The notes: generated by a model not told the origin, from the sequence alone. A stretch of 64,000 nt of DNA from Pseudomonas alkylphenolica (GCF_004025535.1 NZ_QJRG01000049.1:1-64000); one strand, 5' to 3'. Shown: positions 24,508-33,752, counted from the stretch's first letter. Program-made: numbers and translations.

Positions 24508-25305
24508 TCAGGACTTGTCCTTGTTCAGGCGATTGGCTGCCCAGGTCAGCACCAGCACGAAGAGGAAATAGGAAATCACCAGGGCACTGTTGAAGTGGCC
24601 ACTGCTGTTGCGCATGTTGTTGAGGTACACCTGCAGGGTTTCATAGCGGGTGCCGACCAGCAGGTTGGCAAACACGAATTCGCCGAACAGGAACGAGAAC
24701 GACAGCAGCAAGGCCACCATCAGACCCTTGCGCAGGTTCGGCAGCACCACCAGGAACGCCGCCTGGAAGGTACTGGCACCCAGCAACTGGGCGGCGTCCA
24801 TCAGGTCGCGCAGGTTGATCGCCTGCAGGTTGTTGGTGATCGCCCGGTACATGAACGGCAGGGCCACGGTGAAGTAACAGCCGATCAGGATCCACGGTGT
24901 GCCGACCATGGCCATCGGCCCGGAACCGTACAGCTGCAGCAGGCCTACCGAAGACACCACCGGCGGCACGGCGAAGGGCAGCAGGATGAGGATGTTCATC
25001 AACGCGTCGAGCCGCGGGAAGTGGTAGTGCACCACAAACAGCAACGGCAGGATCAACAGCACCGACAGCAGCAGGGCGCCGACGCACACCAGCAGCGATT
25101 GGCCAAAGGCGGCCAGAAAGCGCGGGTCGCTCCACAGCGCGATGTACCACTTGAAGGTCAGGCCGCTGGGCAGCAGGGTCGCCGACCAGCTGGTGGCCAG
25201 CGAATAGAGCAGGGTGCCGGCCAGCGGCAGCAACAGGATGATGAACAGCAGGTACACCACCAGGCGGTGGTAGAGGTGGGTGGAGCCCGGCTCAGCGCGC
25301 GACAT
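24508..25305 (-). CDS. ABC importer permease 2
   Basis: A 265-residue inner-membrane protein with six hydrophobic segments and the EAA-like loop in LRDLMDAAQLLGASTFQAAFLVVLP, around residues 155-180 (key residues D...A...LGAS). It is the second half of a heterodimeric importer with the product of 25292. AGGAG precedes the ATG at 25305, and the gene overlaps the permease 1 end by 14 bases. Confidence 0.9.
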   Translation of the reverse strand: MSRAEPGSTHLYHRLVVYLLFIILLLPLAGTLLYSLATSWSATLLPSGLTFKWYIALWSDPRFLAAFGQSLLVCVGALLLSVLLILPLLFVVHYHFPRLDALMNILILLPFAVPPVVSSVGLLQLYGSGPMAMVGTPWILIGCYFTVALPFMYRAITNNLQAINLRDLMDAAQLLGASTFQAAFLVVLPNLRKGLMVALLLSFSFLFGEFVFANLLVGTRYETLQVYLNNMRNSSGHFNSALVISYFLFVLVLTWAANRLNKDKS

Positions 25306-26134
25306 GGTAGCTCCTCTTCAACAGCCATTGATGGACGACGGTAACCAGGGTCATCAGCCCCACCAGGATCATCGCCAGGGCGCTGGCCAGGTTCGGGTCC
25401 AGGGAAATGTCGCCGGCCACCAGTGCCGCGATACGGATGGGCAGCACGTTGAAGTTGCCGGTGGTCAGGGCATATACCGTGGCGTAGGCGCCCAGGGCGT
25501 TGGCCAGGAGGATCACGAAGGTGCCCAGCAGCGCCGGGGTCATCACCGGCAGGCCGATGTGCCGCCAGTACTGCCAGGCGCTGGCGCCGAGTATTTCGGC
25601 CGACTCGCGCCAGTCTTCACGCAAGGCGTCGAAGGCCGGGTAGAGCAGCAGCACGCCCAACGGAATCTGGAAGTAGGTGTAGAGAATGATCAGCCCGGTT
25701 TTCGAATAGAGGTTGAAGTCTTCGATGATGCCGGCCTGCTTCAGCAGCAAGGTCAGCGCTCCGTTGAAGCCCAGGAGGATGATGAACGCGAAGGCCAGTG
25801 GCACCCCGGAAAAGTTGCTGGTCATGTTGGCGAAGGCGTTTACGAAATCGCGCAGCCGCGAGTCGACCTTGCGCAACGAATAACTGCCGAGAATGGCAAT
25901 GAGGATGCCGAACAGGCTCGACCAGAAGCTGATCTCCAGGCTGTGCTGGATGGCTTGGCGGTGGAACCTCGAGGTAAATACTTTGCTGAAGTTGGCCAGG
26001 CCCCAGCCGTCTTCGGACTGCAGGCTGTGGATGGCCACCCAGGCCAGTGGCGCGATCTGGAAAATGATGAAGAACACTGCAAAGGGCAGTAGACAGAGCA
26101 GCGCCATCCCTTTTGCGCGCTTGAACGAATTCAC
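25292..26134 (-). CDS. ABC importer permease 1
   Basis: A 280-residue permease with about six membrane segments; the EAA-type loop is DWRESAEILGASAWQYWRHI near residue 175. I use a GTG at 26134 with GGGAG upstream. This overlaps the phosphodiesterase stop by four bases (GTGA), linking translation of enzyme and transporter. A longer frame to 26200 would overlap the phosphodiesterase by 70 bases and begins in unlikely sequence. Confidence 0.88.
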   Translation of the reverse strand: MNSFKRAKGMALLCLLPFAVFFIIFQIAPLAWVAIHSLQSEDGWGLANFSKVFTSRFHRQAIQHSLEISFWSSLFGILIAILGSYSLRKVDSRLRDFVNAFANMTSNFSGVPLAFAFIILLGFNGALTLLLKQAGIIEDFNLYSKTGLIILYTYFQIPLGVLLLYPAFDALREDWRESAEILGASAWQYWRHIGLPVMTPALLGTFVILLANALGAYATVYALTTGNFNVLPIRIAALVAGDISLDPNLASALAMILVGLMTLVTVVHQWLLKRSYHVAR

Positions 26135-26937
26135 GTGAGCAGCTCCCGACACACCGGTTTGTCGTGGGGCACGCCGAGCAGTTCGCAGATGGTCCCGCAC
26201 AGTTCGGTTTGCAGCGGTTTGGCGGCGGGATCGAGGCTGAAGGCATCGCCGAAGACGAACAGCGGCACTTCGCGCTCCTCGGCCAGCAGGCCGTTGTGCG
26301 AACGGTCGTTGTTCATGCCGTGATCGGCGGTGACCAGTACCTGATAACCTTCTTCAAGCCAGGTGTGCAGGTAGTCGGCCAGGAGGATGTCGGCGCTGCG
26401 GGCGCTGTTGCGGTACTGGCTGCTGTCCAGGCCATGGCGGTGTCCGGCGTCGTCGATGTTCATCGGATGCACCAGGAGAAAGTTCGGTGCATGGCGACGG
26501 CGCAGGTATTCGGCATCGGCGAACAGGTGCGAGTCCGGGTAGTGGTCGGCGTAGTAGAACAAGCCATGCTGGATCGGCAGCTTCGGTGCATGGGTATGGC
26601 GGTCGCGCAGGGGGTCGAACGGCGAGCGGTTGTACAGTTCGCTGACCCAGTGATAGGCCGCCGCCGCAGTGCCCAGGCCGGCTTCGCGGGCATAGTGGAA
26701 AATGCTCCGCTGCGTGGACAGGCGCGTGACGTTGTTATGGACGATGCCGCTGTCGATCGGCGGCACGCCGGTGAGGATGCATTCGTACAGTGGGCGCGAC
26801 AGTGCCGGCAGTTCGCATTCCAGGCGGTACAGGGCGGCCCGGTCAGCTTCCACGTAGGCATGCAGGTGGCCCATGGCATGGTGGGCGACCTGATGGTTGA
26901 GGCCGTCGAGCAGGACCAGGATGACGTTGTGGTTCAT
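26131..26937 (-). CDS. Alkaline phosphatase superfamily phosphodiesterase/pyrophosphatase
   Basis: A 268-residue enzyme with the metal-site motifs of nucleotide pyrophosphatase/phosphodiesterases: LVLLDGLN (D near residue 10), the LTGVPP nucleophile region, NIDDAGHRHG, and TADHGMNND followed by a late histidine. No signal peptide is seen, so it acts in the cytoplasm on imported substrate. It is translated with the ABC permeases, so its substrate is probably the imported molecule or its first product: a phosphodiester, nucleotide or phosphonate. GGAG precedes the ATG at 26937. Confidence 0.85.
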   Translation of the reverse strand: MNHNVILVLLDGLNHQVAHHAMGHLHAYVEADRAALYRLECELPALSRPLYECILTGVPPIDSGIVHNNVTRLSTQRSIFHYAREAGLGTAAAAYHWVSELYNRSPFDPLRDRHTHAPKLPIQHGLFYYADHYPDSHLFADAEYLRRRHAPNFLLVHPMNIDDAGHRHGLDSSQYRNSARSADILLADYLHTWLEEGYQVLVTADHGMNNDRSHNGLLAEEREVPLFVFGDAFSLDPAAKPLQTELCGTICELLGVPHDKPVCRELLT

Positions 26938-26959
26938 GGTTTCTCCAATTGCGCGGTGG

Positions 26960-27022
26960 CCGCATCGCCGGCAAGCCAGCTCCTACATTGACCTTGTGGG
27001 AGGTGGCCTTGCCAACGATTGG
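26960..27022. repeat. REP-type element inside the ABC operon
   Basis: CCGCATCGCCGGCAAGCCAGCTCC followed by an imperfect inverted copy lies in the 121-base gap between the binding-protein gene and the phosphodiesterase gene. Such placement often protects the upstream mRNA, giving more binding protein than transporter. Confidence 0.6.
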
Positions 27023-27058
27023 GGATAACCGGGCATTCCGGTCCCCCCGCTAAACGCC

Positions 27059-28123
27059 TCAGTTCATCTCGATGATCACTTGCTCCTGCCATTTCTGCGG
27101 CAGGGCCTTGGAGGTCGCTTCCCAGGCTGCGGCGTCCTTGATCGGTTGCACCGCCTTGTACTGCTCGTTGGGCAGCAGTTTGGCCTGGACGTCGGCCGGC
27201 AGGGTCAGGTGCTCGGCACGAATCGGCCGGGCGTGACCTTCTGCCAGGTTGATCTGCCCGGCATCGCTGAAGATGTACTCGCGAGTCAGCTTGGCGGCGT
27301 TGGGGTTCTTGGCGTATTTGTTGATGATGGTGGTGTAGCCGGAAATCACCGAGCCATCAGACGGGATCAGCACTTCGAAACGGCTCGGGTCGATCTGCTG
27401 GCGGTAGCTCAAGCCGTTGAAGTCCCAGACCACGCCCACTTCCACTTCGCCTTTTTCCAGGGTCTGGATGGTCGGGTTGGCCAACGACAGGCGTTTTTGC
27501 TTGGCAAGGTCGGCGAACAGCTCCAGGCCCGGTTCGATGTTCTTCTCGCTGCCGCCGTTGGCGATGGCGGCGGCCAGCACGCCGTTGGCGGCCTGGGCTG
27601 CGGTGCTCACGTCACCGATGGCCACTTTGTACTTGCCGTTTTTCAGGTCGGCCCATTTCTTCGGCATGTCTGCTTCTTTCACCACCTGTTTGTTGATGAT
27701 GAAGGCAATCGAGCCGGTATAGGCCAGGGCCCAGTGGCCGTCCTTATCCTTGGCCCAGTCCGGAATCTGTTCCCAGGTGCTGGGCTTGTACGGCTGGGTC
27801 ACGCCCTTGGCCACTGCGATCGGCCCGAAAGCAGCGCCGACGTCACCGATGTCGGCGCTGGCATTGCTTTTTTCGGCATCGAACTTGGCCACTTCCTGAG
27901 CCGAGCTCATGTCGGTGTCCATGTGCTTGAGGCCGTATTTCTTCGCCAGGTCTTCCCAGGTGCCTTTCCAGTTGGCCCAGGCATCGGGCATGCCCACGCT
28001 GTTGACGGTGCCTTCTTTACGGGCGGCGTCTTCGAGGGCCTTGAGGTCGGCGTCGGCGGCCATGGCCGAGGTGCACAGGGCGATGGTCGAGCCGAGCAGT
28101 GAGGCCAGAAAAAGCTGTTTCAT
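27059..28123 (-). CDS. ABC importer periplasmic binding protein
   Basis: A 354-residue protein with a cleavable signal peptide (MKQLFLASLLGSTIALCTSAMAA) and a type 2 periplasmic-binding fold like the AfuA/FbpA and 2-aminoethylphosphonate or spermidine binding proteins. Motifs seen are AYTGSIAFIINK and VVWDFNGLSYRQQ. It delivers the solute to the permeases encoded downstream. AAGGAG precedes the ATG at 28123. It is the first gene of the operon, divergent from the GntR regulator. A REP element follows it. Confidence 0.9.
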   Translation of the reverse strand: MKQLFLASLLGSTIALCTSAMAADADLKALEDAARKEGTVNSVGMPDAWANWKGTWEDLAKKYGLKHMDTDMSSAQEVAKFDAEKSNASADIGDVGAAFGPIAVAKGVTQPYKPSTWEQIPDWAKDKDGHWALAYTGSIAFIINKQVVKEADMPKKWADLKNGKYKVAIGDVSTAAQAANGVLAAAIANGGSEKNIEPGLELFADLAKQKRLSLANPTIQTLEKGEVEVGVVWDFNGLSYRQQIDPSRFEVLIPSDGSVISGYTTIINKYAKNPNAAKLTREYIFSDAGQINLAEGHARPIRAEHLTLPADVQAKLLPNEQYKAVQPIKDAAAWEATSKALPQKWQEQVIIEMN

Positions 28124-28188
28124 CCGAAGCTCCTTGTTGGGTGCCGTGCAAAACGCAAGTGAGGGTGTTGGACGTTGTTGCGATTCGG

Positions 28189-28202
28189 TTGGTCTAGGTC
28201 AG
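28189..28202. promoter_or_regulatory. Candidate GntR half-site operator upstream of the binding-protein gene
   Basis: TTGGTCTAGGTCAG carries TGGTCTAG, the half-site of HutC/UTRA-type operators (TGGTCTAGACCA). Its position 66 to 79 bases before the binding-protein start codon is where a repressor of the operon would act. A further TAGACCA half-site occurs at 28293-28299. Confidence 0.45.
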
Positions 28203-28388
28203 CAATACCCGAGCCAAGGTAGGCGTAAAGCATGACAATTTGATGTCCAGCCCCCGCGCCTGGCCAGGGCCTGTGCCCTTGGAAATCAAGCGTAGACCAC
28301 CGCGGCTGTCATCTGGCATTCATCTGTATTGCCTAGGCTTGCACTATTCTCATGGCCCGAACGGCGCGAATAATGCGCGCTGCCGGTG

Positions 28389-28402
28389 CTGGACTAGTCC
28401 AG
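28389..28402. promoter_or_regulatory. Perfect palindrome, candidate GntR operator
   Basis: CTGGACTAGTCCAG is a perfect 14-base palindrome ending 14 bases before the gntR start codon. It matches the general TGGnCTAGnCCA form of operators bound by UTRA-domain GntR regulators, so it is probably an autoregulatory site. Confidence 0.65.
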
Positions 28403-28416
28403 ATAGGTAACCTTTG

Positions 28417-29130
28417 ATGCAGCCTGTGGCGCCACGCGCAGTAACAGCTATCTGTCATGCCCTGCAGGAGCAGATTGAGCATGGCCTCTTGTCGCCCGGT
28501 TGCAAGCTGCCGGCCGAACGCAAGCTCAGCGAGGTGTTCGACACCACGCGCATCACCTTGCGTGAAGCGCTGGTGCAGCTGGAGGCACGCGGTCTGATTT
28601 ATCGGGAGGAGCGGCGCGGCTGGTTCGTGGCGCCGCAGCGCTTGACCTACGACCTTATCCAGCGCAGTCACTTCCATGCCATGGTCCGCGAGCAGGGCCG
28701 CGAGGCACATACCGAGCTGCTTTCGGCGCGTCTGCAGCCCGCTAGTGCAACGGTGTGCGCGCGCCTGCAGCTGGCGCCATTGTCGAGTGTGATCCAGATC
28801 TGTCGCCTGCGCCGGATTGATGGGCGCGCGGTGCTGTATGCCGAGCACTACCTCAATCCCGAGTACTTCCCCGCCATCCTTGAGCACGACCTGAGCCAGT
28901 CGCTGACCGAGCTCTATGCGCGCCACTATGGCATTGCCTACGGGCGGGTATGTTTCGAGATTCTCCCGACCGCCTTGCCGACGGCCGCGGCATCGGCGCT
29001 CAAGGTGTCCGCCGGCAGCCCAGGCCTGCACATCACCCGGGTCAACAGTGACCAGCGCGGACGGCTGATCGACTGCGACCTTGAGTACTGGCGCCATGAT
29101 GCGATCCGCATCACCGCCGATGCCGGTTAG
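28417..29130 (+). CDS. GntR-family regulator with UTRA domain (HutC subfamily)
   Basis: A 237-residue regulator. The winged helix-turn-helix covers residues about 10-75 (GCKLPAERKLSEVFDTTRITLREAL region) and the UTRA ligand-binding domain about 90-235 (RLRRIDGRAVLYAEHYLNPEYF). HutC-subfamily proteins sense metabolites such as urocanate, amino sugars, fatty acids or phosphonates. It is divergent from the ABC/phosphodiesterase operon and a palindrome lies before its start. Start: ATG at 28417; the track also allows TTG at 28414. Its stop overlaps the convergent mscS-like stop by three bases. Confidence 0.92.
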   Translation: MQPVAPRAVTAICHALQEQIEHGLLSPGCKLPAERKLSEVFDTTRITLREALVQLEARGLIYREERRGWFVAPQRLTYDLIQRSHFHAMVREQGREAHTELLSARLQPASATVCARLQLAPLSSVIQICRLRRIDGRAVLYAEHYLNPEYFPAILEHDLSQSLTELYARHYGIAYGRVCFEILPTALPTAAASALKVSAGSPGLHITRVNSDQRGRLIDCDLEYWRHDAIRITADAG

Positions 29131-31283
29131 GCTTTGGGCGCGGTCTCGTTGAACGGCGTGCTGGCATCGGTGGTGATCACCTGCACACTCAGACGCGGGG
29201 TAGCGAGGTCCAGGCCAGCTTCGTCGAGCTGACGCTTGAGTGCCAGGTTGAAGGCCCGCGACACTTCCCATTGGCGGATTGGCGCGGTTTTGAAACGCGC
29301 CCGCAAGATGGCCGAACCCGACTCGAAACTCTCCACCCCTTGCAACTCCAGCGGCGACCAGATGAAGCGGCGCATCAGCGGGTCATTGCGCATTTTCTGG
29401 CCGACATCGCGGATCAGGCTGATGGCCTGGTCGATGTTCATGCTGTGTGGAATGGCCACGCGGAAAATCGCATAGCCGAACTCGCGCGAGTAGTTCTTGA
29501 TGCTCTTGATTTCGCTGAACGGGATGGTGTGGACGATGCCGTCGATATCGCGCAGGCGCACGGTGCGGATGGTCAAGCCTTCGACCGTGCCAAGGTGGCC
29601 GCCGACATCGACATAGTCGTCGATCGCCAGTGAGTCTTCGATGATGATGAACAGGCCGGTAATCAGGTCGGCGACCAGCGACTGGGCGCCGAAACCGATG
29701 GCCAGGCCGATCACGCCGGCACCGGCCAGCAGCGGGGTCACGTTCATGCCCATGTTGGCCAGGGCAACGATCACCGCAATGATGAAAATGGCCACGAACA
29801 GCACGTTGCGGATCAACGGCATCATGGTCTGCGCGCGGGCGTTGGCCGGGCCTTTGCGTGAGCGGGTCAGGGCGTGGTGCACGGCGGTGTCGGCGAGAAT
29901 CCACACCAGCCAGGCGGCGATCAGGGTGCCGGCCAGGCCAATCAGACGCATCGCCACTTCGTGACCTTCGCCTTCGGTGAAACCGATCAGGGAAAAGCCC
30001 CACACCCGCAAGCCCAACTCGATGAACACCAGCCACACGGCGAGGTGCACCAGGGTGTAGCCGAAGTTGCGCAGGCGCTCGCTGTACACCGCATGGCGAC
30101 GGTGGGTGCGTTGCGGCTTGAGCCCATGGCGGCGCACCAGGCCATTGATGACCATGCACAGAATCAGCAACACCGTGCACATCAGCGACTGGCGCAGCGC
30201 GGTGCTGGTGTCGCCGGCAGAAATGAACGTGGCGAACAGCGATACCCCGACCAGCACCAGCGCCGGCAGGTACCAGAAGGTGCCGAGGATCTCGATGGTG
30301 TCGCTCAATGCGCGGCGCGTCAGGCGCCGCGACAGCGGCTGGTTGCGGATCAGGTGGGCGATGGGGCGGCGGAATCGCAGGATGAACAGTCCGGTGGACA
30401 GGGCCGCAAAGATATTGGCCAGGGTCGCCAGGGTGTGCGCCAGGTGATCGCCCAAGGCGCTAGCCATGCGTGGGTCATTCATGGCCTCGCCGAAGGCGGC
30501 AAAGCTGCCGATCAGCCACAGCGGCCGAAACGCCTGGTGACGGAGGATGTGCAGGGCGCGGTGGCGGTGCGGGCCGTCGAGCAGCGAGAAGGCGATGACG
30601 CAGATTGCCGAAAAACAGGTACCCACCACCAGCGCATAGGCCAGCACCATGGCCATCGACTTGCCCAGGGAGGAGGGCAGCACGAAGCTCAGGTACACGG
30701 TGATGATCAGGGCGACCAGCCATGGCCCGAGCTTGCGCAAGGCAAAGCGCACCAGGTCCCAGGTGTTGGGGTGCTGGGGCAGTTCTTCGGTGAGGCCAAA
30801 GCGCAGGCGCACCCGGTGGCCGACCCAGTTCAGCACATAGGCCAGCAGGCTCCAGACGGCAATGATGGTGGCAAAACCGAACAGTATCGGCGGCCATTCG
30901 TTCCAGGGTACCAAGCGGGCATCGAGTTCGATCTGCGCCAGTTCCAGTTCACGTGTCCAGCGCGTGAGCGGGCTGGCATCGCCACTGAACTGCTTTTCAA
31001 GCTCATGGAAGGTGCTGCCGATCAGGCTCAGCACGCCTTGCTCGGCGGTGGGTTGTGCCTGCTTGGTGCTGTCGCGCAGTTTCTTCAGGTCGGCGACCAG
31101 CTTGGCGCGCTGCTGGTCGTTTTCCAGCGACTTGATGACTTCATCCAGCGACTGCGCCAGCGGTTCGGTGGCTTCGGGCTGGGCTTTGCTACCGCCCAGC
31201 AGGCTTGGCAGGCCCGCGGCGTGCGCCGGGGCCCAGAACAGCAATGCCAGTAAAACGGTTAAAACGCGGAAAAAGGCGGGCAC
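29127..31283 (-). CDS. Large MscS-family mechanosensitive channel (YbiO-like)
   Basis: A 718-residue inner-membrane protein with a signal-like N-terminus, a periplasmic helical region (about 25-110), several extra membrane helices (about 130-480) and the MscS core (about 490-700) with pore helix GVIGLAIGFGAQSLVADLITG. It releases solutes on hypo-osmotic shock. Length and layout are close to the YbiO branch rather than small MscS. It ends on codons overlapping the convergent gntR stop. It is not linked to an operon. Confidence 0.9.
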   Translation of the reverse strand: MPAFFRVLTVLLALLFWAPAHAAGLPSLLGGSKAQPEATEPLAQSLDEVIKSLENDQQRAKLVADLKKLRDSTKQAQPTAEQGVLSLIGSTFHELEKQFSGDASPLTRWTRELELAQIELDARLVPWNEWPPILFGFATIIAVWSLLAYVLNWVGHRVRLRFGLTEELPQHPNTWDLVRFALRKLGPWLVALIITVYLSFVLPSSLGKSMAMVLAYALVVGTCFSAICVIAFSLLDGPHRHRALHILRHQAFRPLWLIGSFAAFGEAMNDPRMASALGDHLAHTLATLANIFAALSTGLFILRFRRPIAHLIRNQPLSRRLTRRALSDTIEILGTFWYLPALVLVGVSLFATFISAGDTSTALRQSLMCTVLLILCMVINGLVRRHGLKPQRTHRRHAVYSERLRNFGYTLVHLAVWLVFIELGLRVWGFSLIGFTEGEGHEVAMRLIGLAGTLIAAWLVWILADTAVHHALTRSRKGPANARAQTMMPLIRNVLFVAIFIIAVIVALANMGMNVTPLLAGAGVIGLAIGFGAQSLVADLITGLFIIIEDSLAIDDYVDVGGHLGTVEGLTIRTVRLRDIDGIVHTIPFSEIKSIKNYSREFGYAIFRVAIPHSMNIDQAISLIRDVGQKMRNDPLMRRFIWSPLELQGVESFESGSAILRARFKTAPIRQWEVSRAFNLALKRQLDEAGLDLATPRLSVQVITTDASTPFNETAPKA

Positions 31284-31331
31284 CGGACAATCAACCTCAA
31301 AACGATCAATCGCCCGAGTGTAGTGTATTTG

Positions 31332-31502
31332 TCAGTTGAGTTTCTCGAGGATCTTCCAGCACATGATACCGATCATGCCCAGGGTGCCGATCCACATCAT
31401 CACCACGCCGATATTACGGTCGCGCAGGGTAAAACCAACGGTCAACAGAATCAGACCGACCATGACGGGGGCGAACAGCGAATAGAAGGTGGAAGTGGGC
31501 AT
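31332..31502 (-). CDS. 56-residue membrane protein
   Basis: A short frame starting MPTSTFYSLFAPVMVGLILL, with a second hydrophobic helix (GVVMMWIGTLGMIGIMCW) and a charged end (KILEKLN). AAGG lies ten bases upstream of the ATG at 31502. Two helices separated by TLRDRNI suggest a hairpin in the inner membrane with the loop carrying the charges. I do not recognise the family. It lies between the REP cluster and the mscS-like gene, about 48 bases before the latter, and could share its transcript. Confidence 0.65.
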   Translation of the reverse strand: MPTSTFYSLFAPVMVGLILLTVGFTLRDRNIGVVMMWIGTLGMIGIMCWKILEKLN

Positions 31503-31589
31503 GCACCAAGGTCCTTGATTTCGGATTTATGCTGCAAGGATAGCCGCTATGGCCTGGACGGGGTGTGACTGAGATCAGTAGCGGGATTC

Positions 31590-31698
31590 TGTAGGAGCGG
31601 ATTCACCGGACGCCGGACCGCCGCGATGGACTGCGCAGCAGGCCCATCTGTCAGGGCCGCTTCGCGCCCCATCGCCGGCTAGCGCCGGCTCCCACAGT
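31590..31698. repeat. REP cluster
   Basis: TGTAGGAGCGGATTCACCGG at one end and CCATCGCCGGCTAGCGCCGGCTCCCACAG (arms split around 31670-31697) at the other, with a degenerate repeat between, fill the gap between apeB and the small membrane protein gene. Confidence 0.65.
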
Positions 31699-31725
31699 TA
31701 ACCAGGTAGAAGACAGTTGCTCCTG

Positions 31726-33015
31726 CTAGGGCAGGTCGCGGCTGCGATAAAACGCAGTCAGCACCTTCACCAGGTGCGCCAGGTCGTGGCTGCCGCACAG
31801 CTCGCGAATCGAGTGCATGGCAAAGGTCGGCAGGCCGATATCGACGGTGCGCACACCCAGATGGCTGGCGGTGATCGGGCCGATGGTGGAGCCGCAACCC
31901 ATGTCGCTGCGCACCACGAAGCTCTGTACCGGAACTTCTTCGGCCATGCACAGGTGGCGGAAGAAACCGGCCGTTTCGCTGTTGGTGGCGTAGCGCTGGT
32001 TGTTGTTGACCTTGATCACCGGCCCGGCGTTGAGCTTGGGACCATGGTTGCCGTCATGCTTGTCGGCATAGTTGGGGTGCACGCCATGGGCGTTGTCGGC
32101 CGAGACCAGCAGCGAACGCTGGATGGTGCGGACGAAATCGTCACCGTCGGGCAGCAGGCGGCGCAGCGTCTGCTCGAGCATCGGGCCGTCGGCGCCACAG
32201 GCCGAGCAGGAGCCGACTTCTTCGTGGTCGTTGCACACCAGCACGCAAGTTTCGTCGCTGTCGGCATTGAGCAACGCCTGCAGGCCGGCGTAGCAGGACA
32301 GCAGGTTATCCAGGCGCGCACCGGCGATGAACTCCTGGTTCAGGCCGACCAGTGCCGCGCTCTGGGTGTCGTAGAAGCTCAACTCGAAGTCGAGCACCAC
32401 GTCAGCGATGAGGTCGTGTTCACGTGCCAGCTGGTCGGTGAGCAGGGCACGGAAATCGATGCGCTCGTCGCCGGCGACCTGCGCCAGGATTGGCGGCAGT
32501 TCGGTCTGCGGGTTGATCGACCAGCCTTCATTGGCGGTGCGATTGAGGTGGATGGCCAGGTTCGGGACCACTGCGATTGGCAGCTTGAAGTCGATCAGCT
32601 GGCTTTCCACCTTGCCGTCGCGGCGGAAGGTCACGCGTCCGGCCAGCGACAGGTCGCGGTCGAACCACGGCGCCAGCAGGGCGCCGCCATACACTTCGAC
32701 GCCGAGCTGCCAGAACCCCTGACGCTGCAGTTCGGGTTGTGGCTTTACCCGCAGACATGGGCTGTCGGTGTGGGCGCCGACCAGGCGGATGCCGTCGAGC
32801 AGCGGCGAATGGCGACCGAGCTTGAAGGCGATGATCGAGGAGTCGTTACGGGTCAGGTAGTAGCGACCGCCGGCCACCGTGGCCCAGCTGTCGCGCTCGT
32901 CCAGGCGCTGAAAACCCGCGGCTTCCAGGCGTTGGGCCAGGGCAGCGGTGGCGTGGAAGGGCGTGGGGGAAGCCTTGAGAAAGTCGATCAGGCCTTGGTT
33001 CAGTGCATCGCGCAT
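31726..33015 (-). CDS. apeB: M18 family aspartyl aminopeptidase
   Basis: A 429-residue zinc aminopeptidase. Metal-binding and catalytic segments are visible: GAHTDSPCLRVKP near residue 80, VCNDHEEVGS near residue 245 and SADNAHGVHPN near residue 300, plus a C-terminal MHSIRELCG. It removes acidic N-terminal residues from peptides in the cytoplasm. The length matches the ApeB/DNPEP family. GGAG precedes the ATG at 33015. In Pseudomonas it is commonly placed beside rluA and min, as here. Confidence 0.94.
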   Translation of the reverse strand: MRDALNQGLIDFLKASPTPFHATAALAQRLEAAGFQRLDERDSWATVAGGRYYLTRNDSSIIAFKLGRHSPLLDGIRLVGAHTDSPCLRVKPQPELQRQGFWQLGVEVYGGALLAPWFDRDLSLAGRVTFRRDGKVESQLIDFKLPIAVVPNLAIHLNRTANEGWSINPQTELPPILAQVAGDERIDFRALLTDQLAREHDLIADVVLDFELSFYDTQSAALVGLNQEFIAGARLDNLLSCYAGLQALLNADSDETCVLVCNDHEEVGSCSACGADGPMLEQTLRRLLPDGDDFVRTIQRSLLVSADNAHGVHPNYADKHDGNHGPKLNAGPVIKVNNNQRYATNSETAGFFRHLCMAEEVPVQSFVVRSDMGCGSTIGPITASHLGVRTVDIGLPTFAMHSIRELCGSHDLAHLVKVLTAFYRSRDLP

Positions 33016-33068
33016 AGGTCACTCCAGACAGCAGTGGCGCGAGTTTAACGTACTTGGCGGGGGATTTG

Positions 33069-33100
33069 TGTGGGCCCCATCGCCGGCCTTGCCGGCGACG
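33069..33100. repeat. REP-like palindrome between apeB and rluA
   Basis: CCATCGCCGGCCTTGCCGGCGACG is a compact GC palindrome in the 101-base gap between two same-strand genes. Confidence 0.45.
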
Positions 33101-33116
33101 TCAGCAACGCGGTGTC

Positions 33117-33752
33117 TCAGAATGGCGCCGGGCACTCGAAGCGCAGCCGCTCCCCGGACACCGGGTGGGTAAAGCTGAGCATGCTCGCGTGCAGGCACAG
33201 GCGCTCGTGGGCGGCCAGGGCCTCCGGGCAGGCATACAGGCGATCGCCGAGCAGCGGGTGACCAATCGACAGCATGTGCACGCGCAGCTGGTGCGAACGA
33301 CCGGTGATCGGCGTCAGCTCGACCCGGCAATGATCGCCACAGCGCTCGAGGATGCGCCAGAACGTCAGGGCGTGCTTGCCTTGCTCATGGTCGACCACAT
33401 GCCGCGGCTTGGTTGGCGGGTCGTAGCGCAGCGGCAGGTCGATGCTGCCACTGTCCAGTTCCGGTTGGCCCCAGCACAGCGCGGTGTAGGCTTTTTCGGT
33501 TTCGCGGTCGTGGAACTGCCGGGACAGCTCCCGGTGACTGTCGGCGTCACGGGCGAGCAGGATGATGCCCGAGGTTTCCCAATCCAGCCGATGGACAATC
33601 AGGGCGTCGGGGTAGCCGTTTTCCTGCAGGCGGGTGATCAGGCAATCCTTGTTGTCGTCGGCGCGCCCCGGCACGGACAGCAGCAGGGTCGGCTTGTTGA
33701 TCACCAGGATGGCGTCATCCTCATAGAGGACATGAACATTGGACAGCGGCAT
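33117..33752 (-). CDS. rluA: RluA dual-specificity pseudouridine synthase
   Basis: A 211-residue enzyme modifying U746 of 23S rRNA and U32 of several tRNAs. The catalytic aspartate is in HRLDWETSGIILLA near residue 55, with YTALCWG and the substrate loop GRSHQLRVHMLSIGHPLLGD (about 150-170) following. It is short, without an S4 domain, as RluA is. The long hairpin at 33776-33823 separates it from minE, which lies upstream on the same strand. Confidence 0.92.
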   Translation of the reverse strand: MPLSNVHVLYEDDAILVINKPTLLLSVPGRADDNKDCLITRLQENGYPDALIVHRLDWETSGIILLARDADSHRELSRQFHDRETEKAYTALCWGQPELDSGSIDLPLRYDPPTKPRHVVDHEQGKHALTFWRILERCGDHCRVELTPITGRSHQLRVHMLSIGHPLLGDRLYACPEALAAHERLCLHASMLSFTHPVSGERLRFECPAPF

